Below are positions 35,166-43,703 of a DNA stretch of 64,000 nt, one piece after another. Numbering within the stretch: the stretch's first letter is position 1; the number at the start of each line of letters is the position of its first letter. Source of the stretch: Bradyrhizobium sp. CCBAU 53338 (GTDB lineage Bacteria > Pseudomonadota > Alphaproteobacteria > Rhizobiales > Xanthobacteraceae); assembly GCF_015291665.1 (NCBI RefSeq), contig NZ_CP030048.1, positions 4,774,001 through 4,838,000 of the forward strand, in the 5' to 3' direction. The position numbers and the translations under genes are program-made. A model generated the notes under the pieces. It saw nothing but the letters and a program-made list of their open reading frames with translations, was not told the origin of the DNA and searched no databases.

Positions 35166-35630
35166 TCACGGCCGGACAATCGTCCAGCTCTTTTCGGCAA
35201 GATCCATCAGCACGGCAACGCCGACCTGGGTGATGCTGACGCCCTCAATCAGCGGCGGTCGTCTGCCCTCCTTCACGGCCAGCGTCTCCAGCGTGTTGCC
35301 GCACGCGATGAAGCTCACATTGGGCATCGATTTGAGGAAGTTCGTCAGGCGCTCCTTCACTGGAGAGCGGTCATCGAGCAGCATGTCGAGGCCGCCATTG
35401 AAGGCGACCACCACGATCTCGACGTCCTCACCCTGCCCGGAATAGTGCCGCGAGACGTTGGCCGCAACATCGAGGACCGCACGCATCTTGACCGGGTCGT
35501 CGTCGCTGATCTGCAGCGCGAGCCTGTGCGGCTCGGCCGCCCGGGACGGGGCGGCGAAGCCTATCGCGACGACGACGGCAGCGAGCAGACAGCGAAGCAA
35601 TCCGCGGCGGCTCGTCCGGCCGCGGATCAC
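35166..35630 (-). CDS. Exported DsrE-like protein
   Basis: 154 residues from GTG 35630, overlapping the soxD stop (GTGA). The signal peptide is RGLLRCLLAAVVVAIGFAAP. The DsrE fold shows in HRLALQISDDDPVKMRAVLD, VEIVVVAFNGGLDMLL and the Cys in VSFIACGNTLETLAV. It is probably periplasmic and acts with the other DsrE protein in moving sulfane sulfur between Sox proteins or to YeeE permeases. Translational coupling to soxD supports a sulfur role. Confidence 0.88.
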   Translation of the reverse strand: MIRGRTSRRGLLRCLLAAVVVAIGFAAPSRAAEPHRLALQISDDDPVKMRAVLDVAANVSRHYSGQGEDVEIVVVAFNGGLDMLLDDRSPVKERLTNFLKSMPNVSFIACGNTLETLAVKEGRRPPLIEGVSITQVGVAVLMDLAEKSWTIVRP

Positions 35631-36319
35631 TCCACGCCCCGCGGCTTTCCGTCCTTGCCGTCCTCAGGCGTCACATCGATGACGGCGGCGCGCCCGGTGA
35701 TCTTCACCGGCGCGATGCAATCCTTCATGCAGGGATCCTTCTGCCAGAACGATTTCTCGCTGGTTGCGCGATCGTCCATCACAAAGCCTTGCTCGTTCGG
35801 CATCTTTATCGTGGCAAGGTTCTTGTTGCTCAGCTCGAAATTCTGGTCGGTGACGACGTCGTTCAGGTAGAGGACATAGGCGACCAGCGCATAATATTCG
35901 TCGACCGAGAACGACTCGGCATTGCCGTATGGCATGGCGTGACGGACATAGTCGAACACGGTCGAGGCGTAGGGCCAGTACGAGCCGACGGTCTTGACCG
36001 GATTGTCGCTCGTTAGCGAGCCCTTGCCGCCGGCCAGCACCGGCCAGCGGCCGTTGCCCTCGCCGAACTCGCCATGGCAGGTCGAGCAATTGTCCATGAA
36101 CAGCTTTTCGCCCTGGGTGACCGTGCCCTTGCCTTCCGGCAGGCCCTGGCCGTCGGGCCGCACGTCGATGTCCCAACCGCGGATCTCATCCGCGGTTGGC
36201 GCGCGTCCGATGTGATAGTGTGGGCCGCCCCTCGCGTCCGCCTTCTGTTGCGCGAATGCCGGCGCGGTCAGCGCGCAGGCGATCAGCGCGGCTATCATGA
36301 ACTTAGGCGACTTCGACAT
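35627..36319 (-). CDS. soxD: SoxD-like c-type cytochrome (electron acceptor of SoxC)
   Basis: 230 residues. ATG 36319 overlaps the soxC 3' end by 17 bases and encodes a clear signal peptide (KFMIAALIACALTAPAFAQ). One heme-binding CSTCH lies at about residue 84, and axial Met is likely in RHAMPYGNAESF. A second CMKDC near the C-terminus is not a heme motif. SoxD of Paracoccus is di-heme; this protein carries a single heme, as in several rhizobial versions. It forms the sulfane dehydrogenase SoxCD, oxidising SoxY-bound sulfane sulfur. Confidence 0.9.
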   Translation of the reverse strand: MSKSPKFMIAALIACALTAPAFAQQKADARGGPHYHIGRAPTADEIRGWDIDVRPDGQGLPEGKGTVTQGEKLFMDNCSTCHGEFGEGNGRWPVLAGGKGSLTSDNPVKTVGSYWPYASTVFDYVRHAMPYGNAESFSVDEYYALVAYVLYLNDVVTDQNFELSNKNLATIKMPNEQGFVMDDRATSEKSFWQKDPCMKDCIAPVKITGRAAVIDVTPEDGKDGKPRGVE

Positions 36320-37574
36320 TCTCGACCTCACCGTTGGCCTGTACATGCCAGGTCTGGATGCCATTGTTGTGATAGATGGAGTTGACGCCACGGATCTTGC
36401 GCAGCTCGGCCTTGCTGGGCTGCACATAGCCGGTTTCGTCCTGCACGCGCGATTGCAGCAGCAGCGGCTCACCGTTCCAGTCGAACTCGTAGTAGAAGCG
36501 CGTCAACGCCTTGTCGAGCACGGGACCATCGAGCCGCGCCGGCCACCAGTTGCGGCCGCCGTCGAGCGACACGTCCACGCGCTTGACCTTGCCGTTACCG
36601 CTCCAGGCGAGCCCCGAGATGATGGTGAAGCCCTTGCCATGCTTGATCGGCGCCTGCGGGCTCGGGCTCGTGATCACAGACTTGGCGTCCATCGACCAAG
36701 TGAACCGGCGCGCCTTGCCGCTCGGTAGGAGGTCCGTGTATTTCGACGTCTCCTCGCGGGTGTGCCAGGGCTGGTCGCCGACCTTGATGCGGCGCAACCA
36801 CTTGACCCAGAGATTGCCCTGCCAGCCCGGCACCACGAGCCGCATCGGATAGCCCTGCTCGGGATAGAGCGCCTCACCGTTCATTTTGTAGGCGACGATG
36901 CAGTCGTCGAGCGCCTTCTCGATCGGCAGGCTGCGATCCATCGCGGCCGCATCGGCGCCCTCGACCAGCAGCCACTTACCGTTCGTCTTGACGCCAGCTT
37001 CCTCCAGCAGCGTGCGCAGCGACACGCCTGTGTATTGCACGCAGTGGATCATGCCGTGGGTGAACTGGCAGCCATTGAGTTGCGCGCCGCGCCACTCCAT
37101 GCCGGAATTCGCCGCACATTCCATGAAATGGATGCGGTTGACCCGTGGATAGCGCTTCAGTTCTTCCAGCGTGAGGATCAGCGGCCGCTCCACCAGCCCG
37201 TGGATCATGAGGCGATGATCAGCCGGATCGATCTCGGCGATGCCACCGTGGTGCCGCTCGAAGCAGAGGCCGTTCGGCGTGATGATGCCTTCGAGCTCAT
37301 GCAGCGGCGTGAAGCTCACGGAGGACTCGCGCGAGGCGGTCAGCCATTCGACGTCGCGCCGGATGACGTCCTTCTCGAACTTCGACGGCTTGCCGTAGGG
37401 GCGCACGGCGACGCCTTCGCCGAGCGACTTGGTCCACTCGGGCACGTTGGGCGGCTGGTTCGCGGGATTGCCCGCACCGGCCGATGCGGACTTCGCCAGC
37501 ATCGACGCCGCGACACCTGCGCCAGCGGCCAGGAAATTGCGTCGGGATTGTCCGGGACGATCCATCTTCGACAT
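36303..37574 (-). CDS. soxC: SoxC sulfane dehydrogenase, molybdopterin subunit
   Basis: 423 residues. Tat signal QSRRNFLAAGAGVAASML. The sulfite-oxidase fold has the Mo-coordinating Cys in RIHFMECAANSGMEWRG, followed by VQYTGVSLRTLLEEAGV, a Mo-cofactor region YPMRLVVPGWQGNLWVKWLR and a C-terminal Mo-co dimerisation domain (GLAWSGNGKVKRVDVSLDGG). It oxidises the protein-bound sulfane sulfur on SoxYZ in the periplasm, passing electrons to SoxD. It is part of soxXYZABCD. Confidence 0.96.
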   Translation of the reverse strand: MSKMDRPGQSRRNFLAAGAGVAASMLAKSASAGAGNPANQPPNVPEWTKSLGEGVAVRPYGKPSKFEKDVIRRDVEWLTASRESSVSFTPLHELEGIITPNGLCFERHHGGIAEIDPADHRLMIHGLVERPLILTLEELKRYPRVNRIHFMECAANSGMEWRGAQLNGCQFTHGMIHCVQYTGVSLRTLLEEAGVKTNGKWLLVEGADAAAMDRSLPIEKALDDCIVAYKMNGEALYPEQGYPMRLVVPGWQGNLWVKWLRRIKVGDQPWHTREETSKYTDLLPSGKARRFTWSMDAKSVITSPSPQAPIKHGKGFTIISGLAWSGNGKVKRVDVSLDGGRNWWPARLDGPVLDKALTRFYYEFDWNGEPLLLQSRVQDETGYVQPSKAELRKIRGVNSIYHNNGIQTWHVQANGEVENVEVA

Positions 37575-37580
37575 CGCTTC

Positions 37581-39272
37581 TCAGGCTCCGGTGACTTTGA
37601 CGGCTCGGTTCGGTTCGAGGCGAACCGTCTTCTGTCGGGTCAGGTAATTGGCCACGACCTCCCAGATCGGCGGCCCTTCGGTTCCTTCGTTGACACTGGC
37701 CCACCCGGCGACCTGATACTCCCTGGCGGGATCGATCGGCGCGCCGGTTTTGACCAGTTGCATGTCCGAGATGCGGCTGCCTTGCGGCTTTGCGACATCG
37801 ATCGCGTAGGACAGCCCGCCGATCCGCACCATGTCACCGCCCTGCTGATAATAGGGATCGACGTTGAAGAGATTGTCGGCGACGTCCTCGATGATCTCCT
37901 TCAACCGCGATCCCGTCATCCCCATGCGGTAGACCGCCGGATAGGTGATCGCGGTCGCGTTGGTTATGTCCTCGAAGGTGATGTCTTGTCCGGGCAGCAC
38001 GCTGGTGCCCCAGCGGAAGCCCGGCGAGAGCGCGATCTCGGCGTCCCTCTCCTGCATCAGCGCCTGGCAGATCAGGTCGTCGAACGTGCCGTTGAAATTG
38101 CCGCGCCTGAAGAGCAGCGAATCCGTCTTGCCGAGCACCTTGGACAGCTCCGACGCGAAGGGCTTGCGCACCTCGGCGATCTTCGCGGCCATCTCGACAT
38201 CCGCCGTGATCACGTCGGAGAACAGCGGAATGAGCTTGTACCTGAAAGCCTTGACCTCGCCGTCGCGAACGTCGAGGTCGAGCCGGGACACGAATTTGCC
38301 GGACGAGCCCGACGCGATCAGCAGGGTCTTTCCGACCTTGACCGCCTCTGGCAGCGCGTCATGGGTGTGTCCGGTGAGGATGACATCGATACCCTTGACA
38401 CGGCTCGCAAGCTTGCGATCGACGTCGAAGCCGTTGTGCGAGAGCAGCACGACGAGCTGCGCGCCGTCCTTGCGGGCCTTGTCGACCTGCGACTGCACGT
38501 CCTCCTCGCGAACGCCGAACGACCAATTCGGAATCATCCAGCGTGGATTTGCGACCGGCGTATAGGGGAAGGCCTGGCCAAGCACCGCGATCTTGACGCC
38601 GCCGCGCTCGATCATGGTCGAGGCGTCGAACGCGGCCTCGTTCCATTCGGTGTCGCGGATGTTGAGGCCGAGGAACGGGAAGCCGAGGCCCTCGATTGCC
38701 TGCTTGACGCGCTCGGTGCCGTAGGTGAACTCCCAATGTCCAGTCATGGCGTCTGGCTTGAGCAGCGCCATGCAGTCGATCATATCCTGGCCGCGCGTCT
38801 TCAACGACGACCATGAGCCCTGCCAGGTGTCGCCGCCGTCGAGCAGCGCAACCTTGTCGCCGCGCTCGGCACGGATCGCCTTGATCACGGTAGCGGCACG
38901 ATCGAGGCCGCCGATTCGGCCGTAGCTCCTGGCGAGGGCCTCGAAATCCTCCGACGTCAGGGCGTAGGCCGCCGACGAGCCCGGCGCGATGCCGAAGCGG
39001 GCGAGGAATTCCTTGCCGGTGACGTGCGGCGGGAGCCCCTTCGCATCGCCGACGCCGAGATTGGTCGACGGCTCGCGGAAATAGAGCGGCATGAGCTGAC
39101 CGTGAATGTCGGTCACATGCACCAGCGTGACGTTGCCGAGCGGCTCGAACGCCAGCAATTCCTTCTCGGTCAGGCGCTGCTGGGCAACCGCCCGGGTCAG
39201 GCCGGCGCCGACGCCGGTCGAGAGCGCCGCCGTTGCCGCGGCCACCTGAATGAATTCGCGGCGAGAGATCAT
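37581..39272 (-). CDS. soxB: SoxB thiosulfohydrolase
   Basis: 563 residues. ATG 39272 has AGGAG upstream; a TTG two codons earlier is less likely. Tat signal MISRREFIQVAAATAAL. Dinuclear Mn metallophosphoesterase-like motifs: VTLVHVTDIHGQLMP, ALLDGGDTWQGSWSS, GHWEFTYG, VVLLSHNGFDVD and ILTGHTHDALPE. The 5'-nucleotidase-type C-terminal domain starts near FNGTFDDLICQAL. It releases sulfate from the SoxY-bound S-thiosulfonate. It lies between soxA and soxC. Confidence 0.97.
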   Translation of the reverse strand: MISRREFIQVAAATAALSTGVGAGLTRAVAQQRLTEKELLAFEPLGNVTLVHVTDIHGQLMPLYFREPSTNLGVGDAKGLPPHVTGKEFLARFGIAPGSSAAYALTSEDFEALARSYGRIGGLDRAATVIKAIRAERGDKVALLDGGDTWQGSWSSLKTRGQDMIDCMALLKPDAMTGHWEFTYGTERVKQAIEGLGFPFLGLNIRDTEWNEAAFDASTMIERGGVKIAVLGQAFPYTPVANPRWMIPNWSFGVREEDVQSQVDKARKDGAQLVVLLSHNGFDVDRKLASRVKGIDVILTGHTHDALPEAVKVGKTLLIASGSSGKFVSRLDLDVRDGEVKAFRYKLIPLFSDVITADVEMAAKIAEVRKPFASELSKVLGKTDSLLFRRGNFNGTFDDLICQALMQERDAEIALSPGFRWGTSVLPGQDITFEDITNATAITYPAVYRMGMTGSRLKEIIEDVADNLFNVDPYYQQGGDMVRIGGLSYAIDVAKPQGSRISDMQLVKTGAPIDPAREYQVAGWASVNEGTEGPPIWEVVANYLTRQKTVRLEPNRAVKVTGA

Positions 39273-39299
39273 GCGCAATGCTCCTGCAAGCTCATCGTT

Positions 39300-40121
39300 T
39301 CAGTTGCGCACCGACGGCGTCTCGACCGGCAATCCAATACCCCGCCAGGCGACGTAGAGCTCTAGCGCGAGGAAGTCGTCCGACAAGGGCTTGAACGGCT
39401 CGGCGCGCACGTCGAACATGCAGCCCTCGAATCGCTCGTGCAGCGGCACCAGACGCTGGTCGCGCAGCCGGTAGGTCGGAAAGCCGTTGGTCTGTCCCTG
39501 GCTCAGAAAATCCGCGCGCATGAATTTGCCGTTGTTGCGCTCGTGGCAGGAGGCGCAGGCGAGATCGAGCTGGCCGAACCGTGTGTAGTAGGTCTGCTTG
39601 CCGCGCTCGAACCACGGCGACATCGGACCATCGGTCTTCACCGTCACCGGCATGCCATGCGACTGGTAGCGCACGAAGGTCGTCATGTCGGTCAGTTCCT
39701 GGGATTTGAATTTCCAGGGCTCGGCCTTCATGTGCTCGGTGCGGCAGATGTTGATGCGCTGCTCGAGATTGACCGGCTTCTTCAGCTTGTCGTCCCATTT
39801 CGGCATGGCGGCGCCGACGCCCTTCATGCTGGTCTCGGCCTCGCCGTGACAGCTCATGCAGGATTTGCCTTCGCTGCCTTCGACCTTCTTCCAGACGTCC
39901 GCTGCACGCTCTACGGCGAGGAAGCCCGGATTCTCGAGGTCGTCGTCCTGCAGCGCGCGGGTCTCCTTGCTGCGGAATTCGTAACCGGAGATGATGGTCT
40001 TGAACACGTGCCCGGGCGGTGCCGGGATGCCCTTGCGTTCGGCTTCCTGCGCGGAGGCGCAGGTCGCGACCGACGCGAGCACAATGGCTGCGGCCGCGAG
40101 CCCAACATATCGTTGCAGCAT
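39300..40121 (-). CDS. soxA: SoxA di-heme cytochrome
   Basis: 273 residues. ATG 40121 follows GGGAGGGACGG. Signal peptide RYVGLAAAAIVLASVATCAS. Two heme-binding motifs are CMSCHGEAE and CASCHERN. The active-site ligand Cys, which carries a persulfide in SoxA, is in RFEGCMFDVRAEPF. It forms the SoxAX complex that joins thiosulfate to the SoxY carrier Cys. Confidence 0.96.
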   Translation of the reverse strand: MLQRYVGLAAAAIVLASVATCASAQEAERKGIPAPPGHVFKTIISGYEFRSKETRALQDDDLENPGFLAVERAADVWKKVEGSEGKSCMSCHGEAETSMKGVGAAMPKWDDKLKKPVNLEQRINICRTEHMKAEPWKFKSQELTDMTTFVRYQSHGMPVTVKTDGPMSPWFERGKQTYYTRFGQLDLACASCHERNNGKFMRADFLSQGQTNGFPTYRLRDQRLVPLHERFEGCMFDVRAEPFKPLSDDFLALELYVAWRGIGLPVETPSVRN

Positions 40122-40149
40122 CCGTCCCTCCCTCGAAGCGCCGCGCACA

Positions 40150-40476
40150 TCAGGCCTTGAGTGCGATCTTCTCTTCGGCTGCGATCACCGTGCCGTCGTC
40201 GTCGGTCCAGGAAAACTTGAACGTTCCGGCCTCGTCCACCCTCGCATCGAACTGGATGTAGGGATTGGCCGAGATCGCCGGCTCCAGCGCACAGGAGAAC
40301 ACCGGCTTGCCGTTGAACTCGCAGGCGAACTTGTTGATGATCTTGCGCGGAATGGTCTTGCCCTGCGCGTCCTTGCGCTGGCCGGATTCCATCACGTGCG
40401 CGACCAGGGTCTTGATCTGGATGACCTCACCCTTGGCCGCTTCCTTCGGAAGCTTGATGCGCGGTTTGTCTGCCAT
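40150..40476 (-). CDS. soxZ: SoxZ sulfur-carrier subunit
   Basis: 108 residues with no signal peptide of its own, as is normal: SoxZ is exported as a complex with SoxY by the latter's Tat signal. Family features: PRIKLPKEAAKGEVIQIKTL, VAHVMESGQRKDAQGK and FSWTDDDGTVIAAE. AGGAGAGAAG precedes ATG 40476. Confidence 0.95.
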   Translation of the reverse strand: MADKPRIKLPKEAAKGEVIQIKTLVAHVMESGQRKDAQGKTIPRKIINKFACEFNGKPVFSCALEPAISANPYIQFDARVDEAGTFKFSWTDDDGTVIAAEEKIALKA

Positions 40477-40494
40477 CTTCTCTCTCCTGAGCCC

Positions 40495-40947
40495 TTAGCC
40501 GCCGCAGCCGCCGATGGTGACCTTGACGGTCTTCTGTTCCGTGAACAGTGCCCCGTCGCTCATTTTCGCGATCGCGACGACGTTCTGGGTCGTTGCGAGC
40601 CTGATTCGGATCGAGGCCTCCGCCTTGCCCGACAACGGCGTGAACGACAGCGTCGCGACACCTGCATTGGGGTTCCCGTCGGCGATGATCATGACTTCCT
40701 TGACGTAGGACTCCGCGGTCATCGGGCTTTCGATGTTGATCGACAGCGGCACGGTGTTGCCGTTCTCCGCGATCTCCGGCAGATCGAGCGAAATCTTGCC
40801 CTTGGCAGGCTGCTTGCCGCCGGTGAACTTCTCGATCCACTTCGCCGCGTCGTTCGTCACCTCGGCGTCGGCCGCCATGGGCATCAGGGTCAGCATGACG
40901 AAGCCTCCCCCGAGCGAAAATGCCTGCCGTCGATTGATGGCCTTCAT
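40495..40947 (-). CDS. soxY: SoxY sulfur-carrier protein
   Basis: 150 residues. ATG 40947 has GGGAGGACCAGGA; the frame runs far upstream but is not protein-like there. Tat signal INRRQAFSLGGGFVMLTLMP. The C-terminus ends VTIGGCGG, the swinging arm whose Cys carries the sulfur intermediates. It pairs with SoxZ, encoded 18 bases downstream. Confidence 0.96.
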   Translation of the reverse strand: MKAINRRQAFSLGGGFVMLTLMPMAADAEVTNDAAKWIEKFTGGKQPAKGKISLDLPEIAENGNTVPLSINIESPMTAESYVKEVMIIADGNPNAGVATLSFTPLSGKAEASIRIRLATTQNVVAIAKMSDGALFTEQKTVKVTIGGCGG

Positions 40948-40964
40948 TCCTGGTCCTCCCCGCC

Positions 40965-41408
40965 TCAGTTCAGCGTCTTGAGAAAAGCAACTACGTCCTC
41001 GACCTGCGCGGCCGTCAGAATGGATTTGCCGGCGAACTCCGGGCGCACCCTGCTCAAGCCGTCGTTCTTGAAGAACGCCGGCATGACCGTGTCGGTGAAG
41101 ATGCGCTTGGGGTCGGCGACGATGAGGCGCAGCTGCGCCTCGGTGTAGCGGCCGGCCACGCCGTCGAGCGACGGACCAAACTCGCCGTGGAATTCCTCGG
41201 ATTTCAGACTTGTGACCTGATGGCAAGCCAGGCAGTTGCCGAGCGTACGGGTCAGGAACACCTTTTTACCGGCATCGGCATTGCCGGACGCCCCGGTCAG
41301 GGACTTCGGCAGCGTCTCGTCGATGACGTCGAGCTTGATCGGCTCTTGGGCGCAAACGGCCCCGACCGACAGACACAGTGCAAACGCAGCCGCGAGCGAG
41401 CGCCGCAT
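40965..41408 (-). CDS. soxX: SoxX mono-heme cytochrome
   Basis: 147 residues. Signal peptide RRSLAAAFALCLSVGAVCA. Heme motif NCLACHQVTSL, distal Met in TDTVMPAFFKND, and the C-terminal helix QVEDVVAFLKTLN. It is the electron-transfer partner of SoxA and the first gene of soxXYZABCD. Its upstream region (41409-41538) contains an AT-rich operator-like element. Confidence 0.95.
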   Translation of the reverse strand: MRRSLAAAFALCLSVGAVCAQEPIKLDVIDETLPKSLTGASGNADAGKKVFLTRTLGNCLACHQVTSLKSEEFHGEFGPSLDGVAGRYTEAQLRLIVADPKRIFTDTVMPAFFKNDGLSRVRPEFAGKSILTAAQVEDVVAFLKTLN

Positions 41409-41471
41409 GTTTCCTACCCTTGAATAGCGGGGTGACGCCCGCTCTTGATCACGATGGACCTACAGTCCATC

Positions 41472-41502
41472 AAATTCATTTATTATGATATGTTCATATA
41501 AA
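41472..41502. promoter_or_regulatory. Candidate SoxR operator in the soxW-soxX gap
   Basis: An AT-rich island with the 10-mer ATTATGATAT (41482-41491) and the palindrome ATATGTTCATAT. It lies upstream of soxX. The same 10-mer recurs at 42164-42173, and a relative occurs in the soxS-soxV gap. SoxR of Pseudaminobacter is known to act from the corresponding two intergenic regions. Confidence 0.55.
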
Positions 41503-41538
41503 CGGCGACGTCAAGCGGAATTCGAAAGACGCCGACAG

Positions 41539-42135
41539 CTAGCCGTTTGCGGCAAGAAAATCGCGGAACGAGCCGCGCTCGTAGGCACGCTCGTGCACGA
41601 AGCGAAACATCGCCAGGAAATGCGGCGGCTTGAGATAGCCCGGCGCCCGCGCCACTTCCCGAGCCATCGCGTCCTTCGCTTCGATGCGATCGGACGACGG
41701 TGGAAAGAACTGAAATGTCGGGGTAAACCTGATCCCGTATTTCTGAGCGAGCTCTTTCTCGGACAATTCCTGGCGGTCGAAATCCGTGACCTTACGGGAG
41801 CCGATCAGATTGAGCTGCAGCACTTCGAAATTGTCGCGGATATAGGTCGTGATGCCGGCATCGGCAAAGTTCACCAGATGCGTCTCGCGGCAATAGGGAC
41901 AGCCGCGCAGCTCCCACATGATGGCGAGCCGCTTGCCACCGGCGGCCGCGCTATCGAGGTCTTCGCGCAGATCGAGGAAGCTCTGCAGGAACCAGGGCTC
42001 GTGATAGATCCCGTCTTCGCCAAGAGCGGGCTCAGCGGCCGCCCCCCCTCGGCCGGCGGCAAGAGCCGCGCTCGACGCTAGCGCAAGAAAGCTGCGCCGC
42101 GTCGGCACTCGAATCATCCTCATGGATTTGTGCAT
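41539..42135 (-). CDS. soxW: SoxW-like exported thioredoxin
   Basis: About 198 residues. The Tat-like signal is VPTRRSFLALASSAALAAGR. The thioredoxin active site is WELRGCPYCRETHLVNFAD, and the cis-Pro loop is RFTPTFQFFPP. It reduces periplasmic Sox components (SoxY) using electrons from SoxV. The start is uncertain: ATG 42135, 42123 and 42117 all precede the signal, with no clear Shine-Dalgarno; upstream ATGs at 42165 and 42183 are also in frame. Confidence 0.85.
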   Translation of the reverse strand: MHKSMRMIRVPTRRSFLALASSAALAAGRGGAAAEPALGEDGIYHEPWFLQSFLDLREDLDSAAAGGKRLAIMWELRGCPYCRETHLVNFADAGITTYIRDNFEVLQLNLIGSRKVTDFDRQELSEKELAQKYGIRFTPTFQFFPPSSDRIEAKDAMAREVARAPGYLKPPHFLAMFRFVHERAYERGSFRDFLAANG

Positions 42136-42159
42136 CGGAACATCTTGCGCGTCGGTCAC

Positions 42160-42190
42160 TTTCATTATGATATTCAAATACACGAATGTG
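42160..42190. promoter_or_regulatory. Candidate SoxR operator upstream of soxW and the divergent ORF
   Basis: TTCATTATGATATTCAAATA, at 42161-42180, shares ATTATGATAT exactly with the soxX site and is placed between the two divergent starts at 42135 and 42207. Confidence 0.5.
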
Positions 42191-42206
42191 ACAAGGATTT
42201 CCCATC

Positions 42207-42926
42207 TTGCGCTGCATCATCGTCCTGTTGGCATTGCTGGCTTCCAACGAACTCGTCCTCGGGGCGGAGACCGGGAATCGTGCGGATTTCGCGTCGGCGA
42301 TGGCGCCGATCATGGCCAATCTGCGCACTGCGGCGAGCTATGTGCGCACTGGAAACATCGCGTTGGCCCAGATGGAAACCGACGAGGCGTTGGTCACGTG
42401 GAAGCGGCTCCAGCCAAGCACGACCGGTCCGCTGCCTGCTGACTCACCGGCTGCGATGTCGGGTCTTCTCGACCAGGGGCACGAACGGCTCATGGCGGCA
42501 ACACGCGCGCTCGACAGCGGAGACACGATCGCCGCAGGCCGCGAGTTGCTCGCGCTTCGCCAATCCCTTCATGAGCTCAGACGGCGTGCGGGCCTGTACG
42601 GTCTCGGCGACTGCGTCTTCGAGATCGCACCGGCCATGGAGGCACTGCGTGCGGCGGCCACGCGCTATGGCGAGCAGCCATCGCCTGCGAACGCCGAAGG
42701 GACCGTTGCCGCGGCGGGCGCATTCCGCGATCACCTCCGGAGATGCAATGATTTGGCAAGTCCCGAAATCGCTGAAAAAGGCGAGTTCCGTCGCCTCGTC
42801 GACGGCGCGATCGGGAGCAGCGGCGAGATCGCGCATGCGGCGATGGCCGGCGACGGGCCGCTCGTGCATCGTTACCTGATCGAGCTGCAGTCCTATGCTC
42901 AGCTCCTCGATTTCCGCTACGGTTGA
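42207..42926 (+). CDS. Sox-linked hypothetical periplasmic helical protein
   Basis: 239 residues from TTG 42207 (AAGGATTTCCCATC upstream). Signal peptide RCIIVLLALLASNELVLGAE. The rest is predicted mostly helical (MAPIMANLRTAASYVRTGN, then QMETDEALVTWKRLQ; ALDSGDTIAAGRELLALRQS), recalling a four-helix bundle of the cytochrome c' kind but without a CxxCH. Two Cys remain (LGDCVFEIA, LRRCNDLAS). I do not recognise the family. Its place between soxV and soxW, divergent from soxW, suggests a redox or sulfur-binding helper. Confidence 0.8.
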   Translation: MRCIIVLLALLASNELVLGAETGNRADFASAMAPIMANLRTAASYVRTGNIALAQMETDEALVTWKRLQPSTTGPLPADSPAAMSGLLDQGHERLMAATRALDSGDTIAAGRELLALRQSLHELRRRAGLYGLGDCVFEIAPAMEALRAAATRYGEQPSPANAEGTVAAAGAFRDHLRRCNDLASPEIAEKGEFRRLVDGAIGSSGEIAHAAMAGDGPLVHRYLIELQSYAQLLDFRYG

Positions 42927-42929
42927 GCG

Positions 42930-43661
42930 TCAGCCGATGCTGGTCAGCCCGGGGAATAGCTCCAGCAGCCATTCGGACACCGCCGGCATCAGACCGGTCA
43001 GAAACATCAGACCAGTTGCGACCAGAAAGACACCCATTGCCTTCTCGATCAGGCCGAGATGCCGACGCGCGCGGCCAAGCAACGCCATGAAACGACCGGT
43101 AAAGACGGCTGCGATCAGAAACGGAATGCCGGTCCCGATCGAATAGGCGAACAGCAGCAGCGCGCCGCGTCCGGTGGTCTCCTCCGAGCCTGCCATCAGC
43201 AGGACCGCAGCCAGAATGGGCCCTGCGCAAGGCGTCCAGCCGAATGCGAACGCCAGCCCCATGACGAAGGCCCCCCCGACGCCGGCCGGTCGGTTGTCGA
43301 CCTGCACGGTCGCGCTGCGATAGAGCAGCGGGATCCGGAGCACGCCCAGGAAATGCAGGCCCATGGCGATGATCAGGCCGCCGGCAACCATGCCGAGCGT
43401 CGACAGATGCGCGGACACGAAGCGACCCGCGATCGACGCCGTCGAGCCGAGCGCGACGAAAACCAGCGAGAAGCCCGCGATGAAAGCCAGCGCGGAGACC
43501 AGGATGCGCGGCCGCAGATCCGGCCTGTCGCCGGAAAGATCCGTGACGGAGACGCCGGCCATGTAGCAAAGGAAAGGCGGCACCAGGGGCAGGATACACG
43601 GCGACAGAAACGACAACAGACCCGCGACAAAGGCCGCACCCAGCGTGACGTCCAAGGTCAT
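42930..43661 (-). CDS. soxV: SoxV, CcdA-type membrane thiol transporter
   Basis: 243 residues with six membrane segments. The redox Cys lie in LLSFLSPCILPLVPPFLCYM and FGWTPCAGPILAAVLL, the two PC elements of CcdA/DsbD-beta. It carries electrons from cytosolic thioredoxin to SoxW and SoxS. GAGGCGCA precedes ATG 43661. Its 3' end is 3 bases from that of the convergent ORF at 42207, and its start region is shared with soxS. Confidence 0.93.
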   Translation of the reverse strand: MTLDVTLGAAFVAGLLSFLSPCILPLVPPFLCYMAGVSVTDLSGDRPDLRPRILVSALAFIAGFSLVFVALGSTASIAGRFVSAHLSTLGMVAGGLIIAMGLHFLGVLRIPLLYRSATVQVDNRPAGVGGAFVMGLAFAFGWTPCAGPILAAVLLMAGSEETTGRGALLLFAYSIGTGIPFLIAAVFTGRFMALLGRARRHLGLIEKAMGVFLVATGLMFLTGLMPAVSEWLLELFPGLTSIG

Positions 43662-43677
43662 TGCGCCTCATCCCTAG

Positions 43678-43703
43678 CACATATACGAATTTAATGATAT
43701 AAA
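43678..43703. promoter_or_regulatory. Candidate SoxR operator in the soxS-soxV gap
   Basis: CACATATACGAATTTAATGA then TATAAA is AT-rich and has TTAATGATAT (43691-43700), matching 8 of 10 bases of the core at the soxX and soxW sites. It lies between divergent soxV and soxS. Confidence 0.5.
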
